DNA of 64,000 bases from Sinomicrobium weinanense (lineage in GTDB: Bacteria; Bacteroidota; Bacteroidia; Flavobacteriales; Flavobacteriaceae): contig NZ_JAHKRR010000010.1 in the NCBI RefSeq assembly GCF_018863395.1, positions 41,398 to 105,397 on the forward strand, given 5' to 3'. How positions within the stretch are numbered: position 1 is the stretch's first letter; each line of letters starts with the position of its first letter. Positions 7,822 to 17,231 of the stretch are shown one piece after another. The notes beneath the pieces were generated by a model. It was not told the origin of the DNA. It was given only the letters and a program-made list of their open reading frames with translations, and did no database searches. Made by a program: the position numbers and the translations under genes.

Positions 7822-8076
7822 ATGAAAGAGAAAATGACTTCAGATCATCCGGATGAATATGATATTATGGAATCTCTGGAAGAGATCAAGACATTAATAT
7901 CCAGAAAAATACCGGATAGTTCGGGCTATTATGACAGTGCAGATATAAAACAGGTATTTAACCTGAGCGACAGTACCCTGTACCGTATGCGAAAGCGGAA
8001 GGCCATACCGTGTGTAAGACTGGGAAGAAAATATTATTATCCCAAAAAATTCTTTGACCGCTCCGTGAAGCGTTAA
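7822..8076 (+). CDS. helix-turn-helix domain protein (excisionase/MerR-like fold)
   Basis: An 84-residue protein of the small Bacteroidota HTH_17-type family. An acidic N-terminal helix (EYDIMESLEEIKTLI) precedes the DNA-binding part: YYDSADIKQVFNLSDSTLYRMRKRKAIPCVRLGRKYYYP (about 35-73). The LSDSTLYRMRK helix and the following RLGRKYYYP wing match AlpA/excisionase-like winged helices. Such proteins often sit in conjugative elements or beside restriction and toxin genes; no integrase or mobilisation gene is visible in this window. It is monocistronic, directly after the repeat array. Confidence 0.8.
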   Translation: MKEKMTSDHPDEYDIMESLEEIKTLISRKIPDSSGYYDSADIKQVFNLSDSTLYRMRKRKAIPCVRLGRKYYYPKKFFDRSVKR

Positions 8077-8279
8077 AAACTTTCTTCATTCCTCACCTAC
8101 CCCCTATTATTTTCAACTATTTTATCCTCCTGTGCAGCAACCCGGCACCTGAATTTTTATGATATTGTTCCGGGAGTCCTTCGGTAGTTGTTCGGCAATA
8201 CTTCGCTAAAAAATATTTTTTTTCGAAGAAACCTCCTGTTTTTCCGGAAGAAAACCCGAAGCGTGTGCAGCCTTACCCG

Positions 8280-8319
8280 GTCATAACCTGTCATAAGCAG
8301 TCACAAACTGTCACGGCCA
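8280..8319. promoter_or_regulatory. four phased 10-bp repeats upstream of the DUF6266 gene
   Basis: Four consecutive decamers begin GTCATAA, GTCATAA, GTCACAA and GTCACGG at 8280, 8290, 8300 and 8310. The 10-bp period puts each GTCA on the same DNA face, as expected for cooperative binding of a regulator. The block ends 58 bp before the ATG at 8378. The rest of the gap 8077-8377 shows nothing recognisable. Confidence 0.45.
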
Positions 8320-8377
8320 TACAACCTGGGCTGAAACAGGGTATATTGGGGTTGTATTAACTTTAAATTATTATATC

Positions 8378-9019
8378 ATGGCTATTATTTCAAAAGGGAT
8401 CCTTGGTGGATTCTCAGGAAAAGTAGGAACAGTAGTAGGTGCCAACTGGCGTGGTAAGGACATTATACGCAGCACACCGAAACCCAGCAGCAAGGAACCT
8501 ACAAACAAGCAACTACTGCAACAGATGAAGTTTAAACTGGTAGTGGGTTTTCTGCAACCGGTAAGAAGTATTCAACAACTGTTTTTCGGAACCAGATCGG
8601 GGGCCCGCTCGCGGATAAACCTGGCGGTATCTTACACGATTAACGAAGCGGTGGAGGTGGTCAATGATATGCCACAACTGGTGTATAACAAGGTGTTGAT
8701 TACCCGGGGCGACCTGGCAGGGTTTCAGAATGCTGCCCTGAACAACCAGGCCGGCGGGGTGCTAACTCTAAGCTGGGAAGACAACAGCATACAGGGCAAT
8801 GCTTCGGCTACGGACCTGGTAAACCTGGTGTGTTATTGCCCGGAAACGGAAACTTTTGAATCTTTTCTGCAACTGGCAAAACGCACCGATCTTACCGCTA
8901 CGGTAACTGTGCCGGAGTTATTTACAGGCAAAGAAGTACAGGTTTGGGCCTACTTTAATAACGAAATGCAAACCAAAGCCTGTAACAGCCCTTACCTGGG
9001 TGCATTTACTATTGCTTAA
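8378..9019 (+). CDS. DUF6266 family protein
   Basis: A 213-residue protein with the family's N-terminal signature ISKGILGGFSGKVGTVVGANWRGKDIIRS and then the PTNKQLLQQMKF segment, where many relatives carry a related RT.QQ..R.KF motif. The rest is beta-rich (GVLTLSWEDN, VWAYFNNEM) and resembles a phage-structural or Ig-like fold, although the function of the family is unknown to me. There is no signal peptide by eye. These genes usually stand alone in Bacteroidota genomes and often lie in variable regions. A phased GTCA repeat block lies upstream. Confidence 0.85.
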   Translation: MAIISKGILGGFSGKVGTVVGANWRGKDIIRSTPKPSSKEPTNKQLLQQMKFKLVVGFLQPVRSIQQLFFGTRSGARSRINLAVSYTINEAVEVVNDMPQLVYNKVLITRGDLAGFQNAALNNQAGGVLTLSWEDNSIQGNASATDLVNLVCYCPETETFESFLQLAKRTDLTATVTVPELFTGKEVQVWAYFNNEMQTKACNSPYLGAFTIA

Positions 9020-9104
9020 TGACGATCCTTTATTTTTCGGTATCGTAAACAACCGGTAGTTATACTATTTTTTATGACTGCCGGTTTTTGGTGTTTTCAG
9101 TCGC

Positions 9105-9146
9105 TTCGCTACATCCCGGGCAAAGCCCGGGGCATTCAGCCGCCTA
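9105..9146. repeat. partial hairpin element
   Basis: A truncated reverse-orientation copy retaining GCTACATCCCGGGCAAAGCC and the CATTCAGCCGCCT end. It lies between the convergent DUF6266 and cupin genes and could act as a transcriptional stop. Confidence 0.75.
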
Positions 9147-9243
9147 TCAATTTTTGGTAGGTTACCGTTTTTTCTATGACATTAGATATTGCGTGTTTTT
9201 AAGCACAAAAACCACAATTTTTTGTACATGCTGGCAGTAGTTT

Positions 9244-9642
9244 CTATTTTGAGAATTTAATGTTTTCTTCATCACATTCCTTAAGGTAGAATGCTATAAA
9301 AACCAAATCACTATCTTTAGAATGATTGTCAAAATGCACTATATTTTTATTTTTAGGTTCGTAAAAGGCTTGCCCTGCTTTTAAAACCTTCTTTTCTTCT
9401 CCCTCAATTTGAAATAAAACTTCCCCGGATTCTATATATCCGATTACCGGACAAGGATGCAAATGTTTTGGGGCTACCTGTCCTGCTTTCATTGTTATTA
9501 TCTGAGTCTCAATATTGGAAATGTTTTGTTTTATATTTTCTTTTAGAAGTTCTTGCCTTGCAATTGTGTTTTGTTGTGCCATTGTGTTGTTTAAAGTAAG
9601 TGCAAATACTATTGCAAACCCTAATTTGATATTTATTTTCAT
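9244..9642 (-). CDS. exported cupin domain protein
   Basis: A 132-residue protein with a Sec signal peptide (MKINIKLGFAIVFALTLNNTMAQ) and one small beta-barrel cupin_2 domain. The first cupin motif is recognisable as HLHPCPVIGYIESGEVLFQIEGE (about 60-82), with two His and a Glu as possible metal ligands. The second, weaker motif is FYEPKNKNIVHFDNHS. Exported single-domain cupins of this kind occur beside oxidoreductases and regulators, but here no partner is evident. The substrate is unknown. Confidence 0.8.
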   Translation of the reverse strand: MKINIKLGFAIVFALTLNNTMAQQNTIARQELLKENIKQNISNIETQIITMKAGQVAPKHLHPCPVIGYIESGEVLFQIEGEEKKVLKAGQAFYEPKNKNIVHFDNHSKDSDLVFIAFYLKECDEENIKFSK

Positions 9643-9737
9643 CTTTTAAATTTTGAGGTAAAATTAGGCCCTTATTTTGAGAGGTTATGTTAATGTGGGT
9701 TTTTTCATGTACTAAAATAAAGATCACTTATCTGAAA

Positions 9738-9870
9738 AAGCAATAACAGAGGCCGCTGAGTACCTCAAAACAGCAATGACGGAGGCCGCTAAGTACCCCA
9801 AAACAGCAATAACGGAGGCCGCTGAGTGCCCCGGCCCCGCCGGGGTGTATCGAAGCGGCCGGTGGTTTCG
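9738..9870. repeat. 33-bp tandem partial units ending in a full hairpin element
   Basis: The left half of the element, GCAATAACGGAGGCCGCTGAG, is repeated with a 33-bp period from 9740, 9773 and 9806. The last copy continues into the complete hairpin (9814-9862). The following GGTTTCGGTACGATCGCTTT resembles the second half of the 141-bp unit at window positions 1-282. This is the last copy seen in the window. Confidence 0.85.
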
Positions 9871-9921
9871 GTACGATCGCTTTGGGGCGATCACTCAACC
9901 ACCTCTTTCTTTGGAAGTTTA

Positions 9922-10986
9922 TTAAGGCTTCTCCTCTACCTCGTCGATCAGCTTTCGGATGATATCTGTGGTGGAAGCACTGCTAAAACCGTTGAGGGAC
10001 TGTCCTGCCCAGATACTTACAAAATCAGTGTTCCCGGCTGCTTTGGCGGTTTTCCGCAATGGGCCGGTCAGCTTGTTCTGATAGGGATATGGCAATACCT
10101 GTCCGCTGTTTTCCACAGCATTGATAAATGCATTTTTGATGCCCCTTGCATAGCGGCCCGAAAAACTCCGGGTCAGTACAATATCACTTTCGGAGGCATT
10201 TCGCAATTTTTCTTTTTCGAACTCCTGCAATGCGCTTTCTGCCGATCCCAGTAGTAAACTTCCGATCTGTACGCCCTGTGCCCCCAGCGTTTTTGCTGCC
10301 AATAGTGTCTTAGCATTGTAAACACCGCCCGCATAAATGAGCGGAACATCGACGCTGTCATACACCTGTGCCAAAAGAGACAGGCCGCCTATGGCAGGGA
10401 TGTCTTCTGCTGCGAAACTTCCGCGGTGCCCACCGGCTTCGATACCCTGTACACAGACCAGGTCAATGCCGGACCGCTCCAATATCCGCGCTTCTTCCAC
10501 GGATGTACAGGTACCTATCAGGACCGTATCGTGGCTTTTTAACCGTTCAATACTCTGTGCATCCAGGTTACCGAAGGTAAAACTCACAATCCTACATTCC
10601 TCAGCCATAATAGTATCTACCTGGTCGTGATAGTCGGGCGTTGTTATACTATCGATATCGGGGAGTATTACATCTATCTGATGCTGCTTTGCAAGGTTTT
10701 CGGCAAACTGCTTTGCATTGTTGTAGCGGGTTCTCAAAGCATCTGACAGCTCCGGGATCTCATGGACAAAAATATTGACCGCAAAAGGTTTGTCTGTCAA
10801 CTTTTTGGTGGTCTGTATAAGCTCTCTGCACTTATCGGCAGGCAGGTCGCCCAGCGACAGTGAACCAAGTACACCGGCTTTTGCCGCGGCCGCGACCATT
10901 TCGGGCGTTGTTACGCCAAACATCGGGGCCTGTATCATGGGATATTCAATGTTCAGTATCCGGGTAAGGTGGTTTTTCCATGTCAT
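9922..10986 (-). CDS. nitronate monooxygenase-family flavoprotein
   Basis: A 354-residue FMN-dependent TIM-barrel protein of the 2-nitropropane dioxygenase/nitronate monooxygenase family. N-terminal YPMIQAPMFGVTTPEMVAAA and the central CVQGIEAGGHRGSF segment, with the catalytic-type His region of the family, are clear. PLIYAGGVYNAKTLLAAKTLGAQGVQIGSLL is the phosphate-binding end of the barrel. Expected activity is oxidation of alkyl nitronates; some relatives are enoyl-ACP reductases, but the fabK pattern is less likely with the GGHRG motif. I chose ATG 10986 because family members start just before WKNHLTRILNI; an ATG at 11010 is the alternative. It is a single gene. Confidence 0.87.
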   Translation of the reverse strand: MTWKNHLTRILNIEYPMIQAPMFGVTTPEMVAAAAKAGVLGSLSLGDLPADKCRELIQTTKKLTDKPFAVNIFVHEIPELSDALRTRYNNAKQFAENLAKQHQIDVILPDIDSITTPDYHDQVDTIMAEECRIVSFTFGNLDAQSIERLKSHDTVLIGTCTSVEEARILERSGIDLVCVQGIEAGGHRGSFAAEDIPAIGGLSLLAQVYDSVDVPLIYAGGVYNAKTLLAAKTLGAQGVQIGSLLLGSAESALQEFEKEKLRNASESDIVLTRSFSGRYARGIKNAFINAVENSGQVLPYPYQNKLTGPLRKTAKAAGNTDFVSIWAGQSLNGFSSASTTDIIRKLIDEVEEKP

Positions 10987-11140
10987 TGCTTTTATATTTT
11001 TACGGCACATAGCTGCTTTTAAGCTGTCTTAAAGGCAGTACTTTCAATTTTCCGGCTCTAATTGATTTTTCACTAAATTAAAATATTCATATCGAATATA
11101 ACTGTGAAAAGTGTTTTTTGTATTTCTTTAACAGCAACAA

Positions 11141-11171
11141 AAAAAGAGGCCGCATTTGACGACCTCTTTTT
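11141..11171 (-). terminator. intrinsic terminator downstream of the DUF5107 gene
   Basis: Arms AAAAAGAGG (11141-11149) and CCTCTTTTT (11163-11171) form a 9-bp stem, and the A-rich left flank gives a U-tract on the minus strand. It lies 120 bp after the leftward DUF5107 stop. No other gene lies in 10987-11292. Confidence 0.75.
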
Positions 11172-11292
11172 AACAGTCTTTACGATAAAAAACCGATCTG
11201 AACCATTACTTTTTTAGCTACTACTACATCATCCTGATCTCTTGTATTTAGCGCTATATTTTTTTAATTATTTACGGATATGTATCATTTTA

Positions 11293-14232
11293 TCAAAACA
11301 AATACTCATCTTCTTTAAATGAAATCTGTTCTATCTTCGCTTTAAGCCCGGCTTCATTTACGGGTTCTTTTGTTAGCAGGTCCCTGTATTGCTGCCCGTG
11401 TTCTTTATCTTTTAACTTTTGATAAATATAAACCCGCATGGAGTTTTCCAGATTGCTGTCTATCATACTTTGATAGGGTTTTCCAACGCCCAGGTTTTCC
11501 GGCCACGCCTCGCTTTCTTCGAGCTTTTGCAACGCTTTTTTATATTGCCCTTTCTTATAGGCCTTATAGGCCAGCATTAACTTGGTTTGCCGGTAATATC
11601 TGCGGCTGTCGGTGGCACCTTCGAAAGGTAATACCCTGATCCGGGATAAAACGGCTTCGGCTTTGGCGTATTCGTCATTTTTCATGTACAGCCTTGTTAA
11701 GTCCAGCCCTGCAACATAATTATCCGGGGTTTTGCGGTATTGTTTTTCAAGAACCGCGATCGACCGGTCTATGCTGCCGGATTTTTCGAGCAGTTTGCTG
11801 TACAATATTTTGTATCTCCATTGTCCGGGGGCTAACTTCATTGCTTTGTCAAGGTATGCGAGCCTGGTTTTTATATCAGCTCCTTCATCTACCCTTTCTT
11901 TTATTATATAATAAGGGGCAAATTTCACTTCGGTTTCATTGAGCAATGCATTGGATTTCTCCTTGTTGTTTTTAAAGGCGTGGACCAGTGCCAAAAGATA
12001 ATTGACCTTCCACGAGTTTCTTTTTGACCTTAGCTGCTCCAGCATTGTGGCTGTTTCTTCCCGAAACGGAAACACGTAGTCCAACGGCATTTTTTCGGCT
12101 TCCTGAAAATATTTATCTGCTCGGTCTTTATCGTCGGAGCGGAAAGACAGCCAGTATAGTGTAAGGGCGTTTTTTGGTGCTAATTCCAACAGGGCCACAC
12201 TTTCGTCTGCCCTTCCCAGGTTGCCGTACCAGATGGCCATTTCGAGATAGGTCTCAACAGGCATTTCATTTCTGATGAGTGCTGTAAAATCTGTACGGCT
12301 CTTTTCAGACCCGGTTTGGAAATAATGTTCAAACCTCACAAAGTGACTGAGAGGATTGAGGGCAACGATCCTTTTTTCCAGGGCTGCCATTTTTGCCATA
12401 TCGCCCTTTAGCCTGGCCAATACATACAGCACCTGAAGTGCATCCATGTTCCGGCTGTGGTCGTCCAGGGCCAGCGTGGCATACTCTTCTGCCCTGGCGA
12501 GATTGTTCTTTTTAAAGTATAAGTGACCCAGCCGGGTATATGCGGCATTTCGGTTTTGAGGGGTTAAAGCTGCCACTTCATAACCGTCCAAGGCATCGTA
12601 AAACCTTGCTGTTTTATCTGCTGACAGGCCATATAAATAGTTGGCACCGCCATTATAGGTATCGATACTCAATGCCTTTTTCGAATAATAAAATGCCGAA
12701 TCGTACTCCATCTTAAAGTATTTGATCTTTGCCATTTCTACCAAAGACGGTACAAAATATGCATTCCCTTCCAGGGAGGCTTTGATCGTTTTTTCTGCTA
12801 AGGGGTACTTTCTGAAATTATAATAGTCCCTTCCCATCAGGTAAAGGCCGTAATAACTACCGGCATCAAATTCTGCCGGAGTGGACACCGGCCTGCTCAA
12901 GGTTTTCTGACTGGCTGCGGACAGGTCTATACGGTCGTCTCCTATTTGAATGAATTGCAGCTCAGCATTTTCCGGGACCTTTATACTTTTCTCATAAGGA
13001 TGCAGCGGTTCGATCTCAATGGCTTCTTTATGCACCTCATGGCCTTTCTTGTCCAGGAGAACCATATGGCCCGAATAACTTTTTACAGGAGAAAGTTGCA
13101 AATCCAGGCGGGTTTGGTTTAAGCTAATGTTAAACGCCCCTGTTGAATTTGCGTGTGTAAACCCGTTAATATTTCCAAACGGGTACCAGTATTCTTTCCA
13201 CGAGTCATTGGCATACGGGGTGAACCCGATTTGTTTAAAAGGGGTTTCGCTGCTTTGGTCTACATTCTGGTTATACAAACGGCCGCTTTGCAGTTCTACA
13301 TACTGCCCGCTGTTATCGGTAAGCAGGTTTTCCCATATTTTGCCCTGGCCTGACTGTGCCCAGAGGAAAATCTTTTTCCCGAGTTTGTCCCCCCGGTTGG
13401 AATAACGGATCATTCCGTAATCCTGATCTTTCCACAGTGCACCGAAGTATTTACTGTATGCCCCTAATACGTGATATGATTTAGACCCTTTAAAATCGTT
13501 CTCCGAATACAGCGACAGGTCCCTGCCCTGTGCATCTTCGGGCCAGTTATGCGCCTTGCCGTCATGGCCTATGTAATGATCTCCCGGATATAAAAATTTC
13601 AGATCGTCCCCGGCCGGGCCCCCTGCATTCATCCAGGTGTAATAGGGTTGTTCCATTCCGGTTTGGTTAAACCAGTAGGACCGGGTTGTAAAATAGCCCT
13701 TATCCTTTTCCAGGTTAATGTCCAGTACCCAACGTGTCCTTGTCAGCAAGTCCAGGACACTCACTATACAGCTCACGCTCCCGTCTTCTTTGGTTATTAC
13801 CTTATAGTCTACCGGGGTAGCGCTATTGGGCGTATGGCCGATGATCCCGTAATTGGCTTCGATACCGCCGCTTACCCAGGGGCCCCTCATGGCAATATCG
13901 CGGAATTTCACTACCTCGTTGTTATACAAAAAATGTTTTTTATTGACTTTGTCGTAAGCCGTCCACACCTTTCCCCCGATCTCGGGCATGATCTTTACCT
14001 TTATGTAATCGTTCTCCAGTTCTACAACTTTCCATTTTTTCCGGACCGCTTTTGAGGTAAAGCCGTCAAAACGGAAATACGGGTACAGTTTGGGCTTTGC
14101 CGGTATAGGGTCGGGATCGGAAAAGGGATAGGTGGTGTACGCTTCCGTAAATTCCCGGTACGAAGCCTTCTGCTGGGCCAGCGCACTACACGATATGCCG
14201 GCCAAAACCAATAGGGTCAGTAGTTTTTTCAT
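11293..14232 (-). CDS. secreted DUF5107/TPR protein, carbohydrate-active enzyme candidate
   Basis: A 979-residue exported protein. The signal peptide is MKKLLTLLVLAGISCSALAQ. The N-terminal DUF5107 domain (about 45-360) has YIKVKIMPEIGGKVWTAYDK, a galactose-mutarotase-like beta-sandwich pattern, and WVSGGIEANYGIIGHTP. The C-terminal half (about 450-950) is a tandem TPR array. DUF5107-TPR proteins occur in polysaccharide loci of Bacteroidota; a glycosidase or sugar-binding role is inferred. Its start overlaps the end of the upstream glycosidase-like gene by 4 bp (ATGA), so both are translated from one message and probably act on the same glycan in the periplasm. Confidence 0.85.
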   Translation of the reverse strand: MKKLLTLLVLAGISCSALAQQKASYREFTEAYTTYPFSDPDPIPAKPKLYPYFRFDGFTSKAVRKKWKVVELENDYIKVKIMPEIGGKVWTAYDKVNKKHFLYNNEVVKFRDIAMRGPWVSGGIEANYGIIGHTPNSATPVDYKVITKEDGSVSCIVSVLDLLTRTRWVLDINLEKDKGYFTTRSYWFNQTGMEQPYYTWMNAGGPAGDDLKFLYPGDHYIGHDGKAHNWPEDAQGRDLSLYSENDFKGSKSYHVLGAYSKYFGALWKDQDYGMIRYSNRGDKLGKKIFLWAQSGQGKIWENLLTDNSGQYVELQSGRLYNQNVDQSSETPFKQIGFTPYANDSWKEYWYPFGNINGFTHANSTGAFNISLNQTRLDLQLSPVKSYSGHMVLLDKKGHEVHKEAIEIEPLHPYEKSIKVPENAELQFIQIGDDRIDLSAASQKTLSRPVSTPAEFDAGSYYGLYLMGRDYYNFRKYPLAEKTIKASLEGNAYFVPSLVEMAKIKYFKMEYDSAFYYSKKALSIDTYNGGANYLYGLSADKTARFYDALDGYEVAALTPQNRNAAYTRLGHLYFKKNNLARAEEYATLALDDHSRNMDALQVLYVLARLKGDMAKMAALEKRIVALNPLSHFVRFEHYFQTGSEKSRTDFTALIRNEMPVETYLEMAIWYGNLGRADESVALLELAPKNALTLYWLSFRSDDKDRADKYFQEAEKMPLDYVFPFREETATMLEQLRSKRNSWKVNYLLALVHAFKNNKEKSNALLNETEVKFAPYYIIKERVDEGADIKTRLAYLDKAMKLAPGQWRYKILYSKLLEKSGSIDRSIAVLEKQYRKTPDNYVAGLDLTRLYMKNDEYAKAEAVLSRIRVLPFEGATDSRRYYRQTKLMLAYKAYKKGQYKKALQKLEESEAWPENLGVGKPYQSMIDSNLENSMRVYIYQKLKDKEHGQQYRDLLTKEPVNEAGLKAKIEQISFKEDEYLF

Positions 14233-17231
14233 TTTTCTTCGATGATTAATAACCAGCCTTTGTTTTTTTCTACGGGAATTTCCCCATCTATTTTAAAGCT
14301 CCTTCCGGGTTGAAAATCCTTAACTTCCGGGGCATATATCCTAACGTTTTCCTTGTCGAGGCCCAGGCCTCCCCAGTTGATCTGCAATGTTACCGGGCTG
14401 TCTTCTTCGGCCCAGCTTGCGAGGGAAACCAGGGTTTTGGATTCTTTTTTATATATGGTGGCCAGTACTTTTTCATTGCTGGTCTTCACGGGGTTTTTAT
14501 CTACCCAGTAGCCTATCATACGCGATCCTTCTATTCCGAAATCGTCCCAGGCTTTCCATATCTGGTCGGGTTTTTTCTTCTGGTAGGGCATCCTGTTGGT
14601 CATACCATACAGCATTCCGCGCCAGGGATTGCCGCCATCCTGTAACATCTCTCCCATAAGCCCGAATGGTATTCCGCTGACTTCGGTCAGGTAAAAATCG
14701 GGGGATTCCTTCTCGTAATCGAAATACTCGCCAAACCAGAGCCTGTTGATGTACGGAAAATGCTCCATATACAGGTGGGCACTGTTGATATAGCCGTCGC
14801 GTTCGTTGTACTGGTTGGCCGAATGCAGGTCTATAATTCCGGGATGGCCGTCCTGGGTCAATACCCGTTTTATCCTCTTCATGGTAATGCGGTCGAAAGC
14901 CACATCATCCAGATAGATACCGTCAATGCCTATGTTCTGAACCAGCCAGTTCATCCCTTCTACATAGTAGTTATGCCACCTGTTCATACCACTGTTAATG
15001 ATGGCTGCATCTTTGTACTTCGGCACATACCAGGCCGCTATGTAATTGTCCTGCAAGTGTTCCTGCAACCATGCGCTTCCGCCCCCGTTTCCTTTGGAAA
15101 AGACTTCGTTGTTAAGGCTTCTCAAGGGATACAGTTCATAGAGGCGGTTAGACACTTCACGGACGGTGTTGTATATCTTTACCTTTAAGTTCTTACTGTG
15201 GGCTTCGTCTATATACGATTTCATCTCCTTTGTGGCTATAAAGGGATAATTAATATAGGGATTTATTTCATTGGCATGGTGAATATTGATGACATTGGAG
15301 CCGCTTTTGATCACCGAATCGACCGGTTTATAGGCATGGAAATAGCGATTGTTCCAATGCTGGTCTGTCTGAATGGTATGGAAGGGGGTAATTAAAAGGG
15401 TAAAGTTAAAATATAGCTCCTCTCCTTTTCTGACAACCCGTTTTCCGCTGTAATTTTCAACCACAACCTGGTCGCCGGACGAATTTATACGTATCCCCCC
15501 TTTTCCTTCATTACCCCACGAAACTGGCAGCCTGAGTGGTTTCTGCAAATAGAAATTGGTGTTTAGCGGCCTCTCGTAATTCTCATCCCTGAGGCTCAGT
15601 TGCAAACCTGCATTTACATCGCCCAGCCACCAGCCGTCCTGGTTTTTCTTTGCCACATCCCATTTCCAGTCTACCTTGCCGGGGCGTTTTCTTCCTTTGA
15701 ACCCCAGACCGAGCATATACTTTGAACTTTTTTCTGATAATGGAACTGTTAAGGCAATATCTTCGAGTTCCATATCTTTTTGGGCGGTGAGTTTTACTTC
15801 GTAGTTCATAAAACCATCAAACTCCAAAGTTCCCGAAACAGCCATCTTTATGCCTTGTCCTTCATTTACAGCTTTCCATTGCACTTTGCCCGGCTCTTTT
15901 TTCAGAAAATCCACACCTGAACTTTTCATTTCCAGAATACGGCCTCCTGTTTCTTTGATCGAAAAGCGGAAAGGTGAGGTCAGGATATCCTTTGTGCTTT
16001 CCGATACCGAGGTCATTTCTTCTGTAAAGAAACTTTCAATCCTGCCGGGAAAACCATTTTTATCCAGGGTGACTTTTCTCCCTAATATAGACAGTGTACG
16101 GCCTGCCACTTCTACGGGGCTATAAGGCTCTATAACCGAATTTTCCTGTGCCAGTGTAGAGTTGATCCAGGATAACCTGGTCTGTTTCCACGGTTCGTCT
16201 ACACCGTTATTTTCGACAGGTTCCCCCGAAATATTTAATTCGACCTTTGTTTTTATTTCGGTACTGTTTGACGGTTTAAGCGCAATCTCTCCCGTATATG
16301 TCCCGGAAGGTATATCTTCGGGAACACGGAGTCCGAACCACAGGGCCTGGACAGCACCTTTATCAATACGAACCGTTTTTGAGAACGGCTTTCCGGTATA
16401 ATCTACCCCTTCTTTGTTAAAGCAGGAAAAAAGTTCTTTGGGCAGTGCATTTCCGTTCTCATCTTTAAAGTCGGAATAGCTTATGGAAACATCCGCCAGG
16501 TCCTGATCTTTTGCCCATATGCCAAGCTGAAAGGTATAATTTTCCCCTTTCTGCACCTTATCCCTGAAGGTTGATGGTAATGTACCGGTTACCCATTTTT
16601 GAGGCAGGTGATCTTTCATTTTTACAGGGAACTCCCTTTTTTCCGGAAAGACCACATAGGGCTGGCCTTTATATTTTTTCTTAAAATCATTGACTTCCTC
16701 TTTCGTAGCTATAACCTCCATAGGGATATTGCTGTTAAACTCATCGACCGGTTCAAGGCGAACTACCTCTGCTGTTTTGGCCCCGGAAATCTTAAACTTT
16801 GTATTCTTCCCTTCCTGATGATCCGGTTGTTTAAGGTAGCCGGCATTCGGGTAATTTCTTCTGCCGCCCAATTGATAGGGTAAATAGTAGACATAGAAAA
16901 TACCTGTATTTCCCCCGGTTTTAAATTGGATCACTCCGCTTTCGGGGTCCATTTTAAGAGGAAGTACATCCGGTAGTACCTTCTTCCCCGAACTGTCAAC
17001 CACAATGACCGCCTGGTCTTTCCGGACATTACGGTTTCTCCAGTTGACAGCAACCGTAACTTCTTCTACCTTTTTCTTTACACGGACCACCGCTCTCCGG
17101 GTGCCCAGCGAATCTGCATTCCACAACTCCTCTTGAGGCGGGTATATATGCTTTTGTGCCCAAAGTACATTTCCGCTTATCAAAAAGAGGCATATCAGTA
17201 CGGTATGGCCCATACTTTTTAAATGTGTCAT
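14229..17231 (-). CDS. secreted glycoside hydrolase-like protein (DUF6067-type)
   Basis: A 1000-residue exported protein. The signal peptide lies in MGHTVLICLFLISGNVLWAQ, so M7 is an alternative start. An N-terminal beta-rich half (40-600) with fold-type linkers precedes a TIM-barrel half: NIGIDGIYLDDVAFDR (about 765-780) carries the acidic pair typical of glycosidase barrels, followed by GIIDLHSANQYNERDGY, YMEHFPYINRLWFGEYFDYE and GNPWRGMLYGMTNR. This layout matches DUF6067/GH123-like proteins of Bacteroidota. The substrate is not evident. It is the first gene of a two-gene operon with the DUF5107 protein. Confidence 0.8.
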   Translation of the reverse strand: MTHLKSMGHTVLICLFLISGNVLWAQKHIYPPQEELWNADSLGTRRAVVRVKKKVEEVTVAVNWRNRNVRKDQAVIVVDSSGKKVLPDVLPLKMDPESGVIQFKTGGNTGIFYVYYLPYQLGGRRNYPNAGYLKQPDHQEGKNTKFKISGAKTAEVVRLEPVDEFNSNIPMEVIATKEEVNDFKKKYKGQPYVVFPEKREFPVKMKDHLPQKWVTGTLPSTFRDKVQKGENYTFQLGIWAKDQDLADVSISYSDFKDENGNALPKELFSCFNKEGVDYTGKPFSKTVRIDKGAVQALWFGLRVPEDIPSGTYTGEIALKPSNSTEIKTKVELNISGEPVENNGVDEPWKQTRLSWINSTLAQENSVIEPYSPVEVAGRTLSILGRKVTLDKNGFPGRIESFFTEEMTSVSESTKDILTSPFRFSIKETGGRILEMKSSGVDFLKKEPGKVQWKAVNEGQGIKMAVSGTLEFDGFMNYEVKLTAQKDMELEDIALTVPLSEKSSKYMLGLGFKGRKRPGKVDWKWDVAKKNQDGWWLGDVNAGLQLSLRDENYERPLNTNFYLQKPLRLPVSWGNEGKGGIRINSSGDQVVVENYSGKRVVRKGEELYFNFTLLITPFHTIQTDQHWNNRYFHAYKPVDSVIKSGSNVINIHHANEINPYINYPFIATKEMKSYIDEAHSKNLKVKIYNTVREVSNRLYELYPLRSLNNEVFSKGNGGGSAWLQEHLQDNYIAAWYVPKYKDAAIINSGMNRWHNYYVEGMNWLVQNIGIDGIYLDDVAFDRITMKRIKRVLTQDGHPGIIDLHSANQYNERDGYINSAHLYMEHFPYINRLWFGEYFDYEKESPDFYLTEVSGIPFGLMGEMLQDGGNPWRGMLYGMTNRMPYQKKKPDQIWKAWDDFGIEGSRMIGYWVDKNPVKTSNEKVLATIYKKESKTLVSLASWAEEDSPVTLQINWGGLGLDKENVRIYAPEVKDFQPGRSFKIDGEIPVEKNKGWLLIIEEK

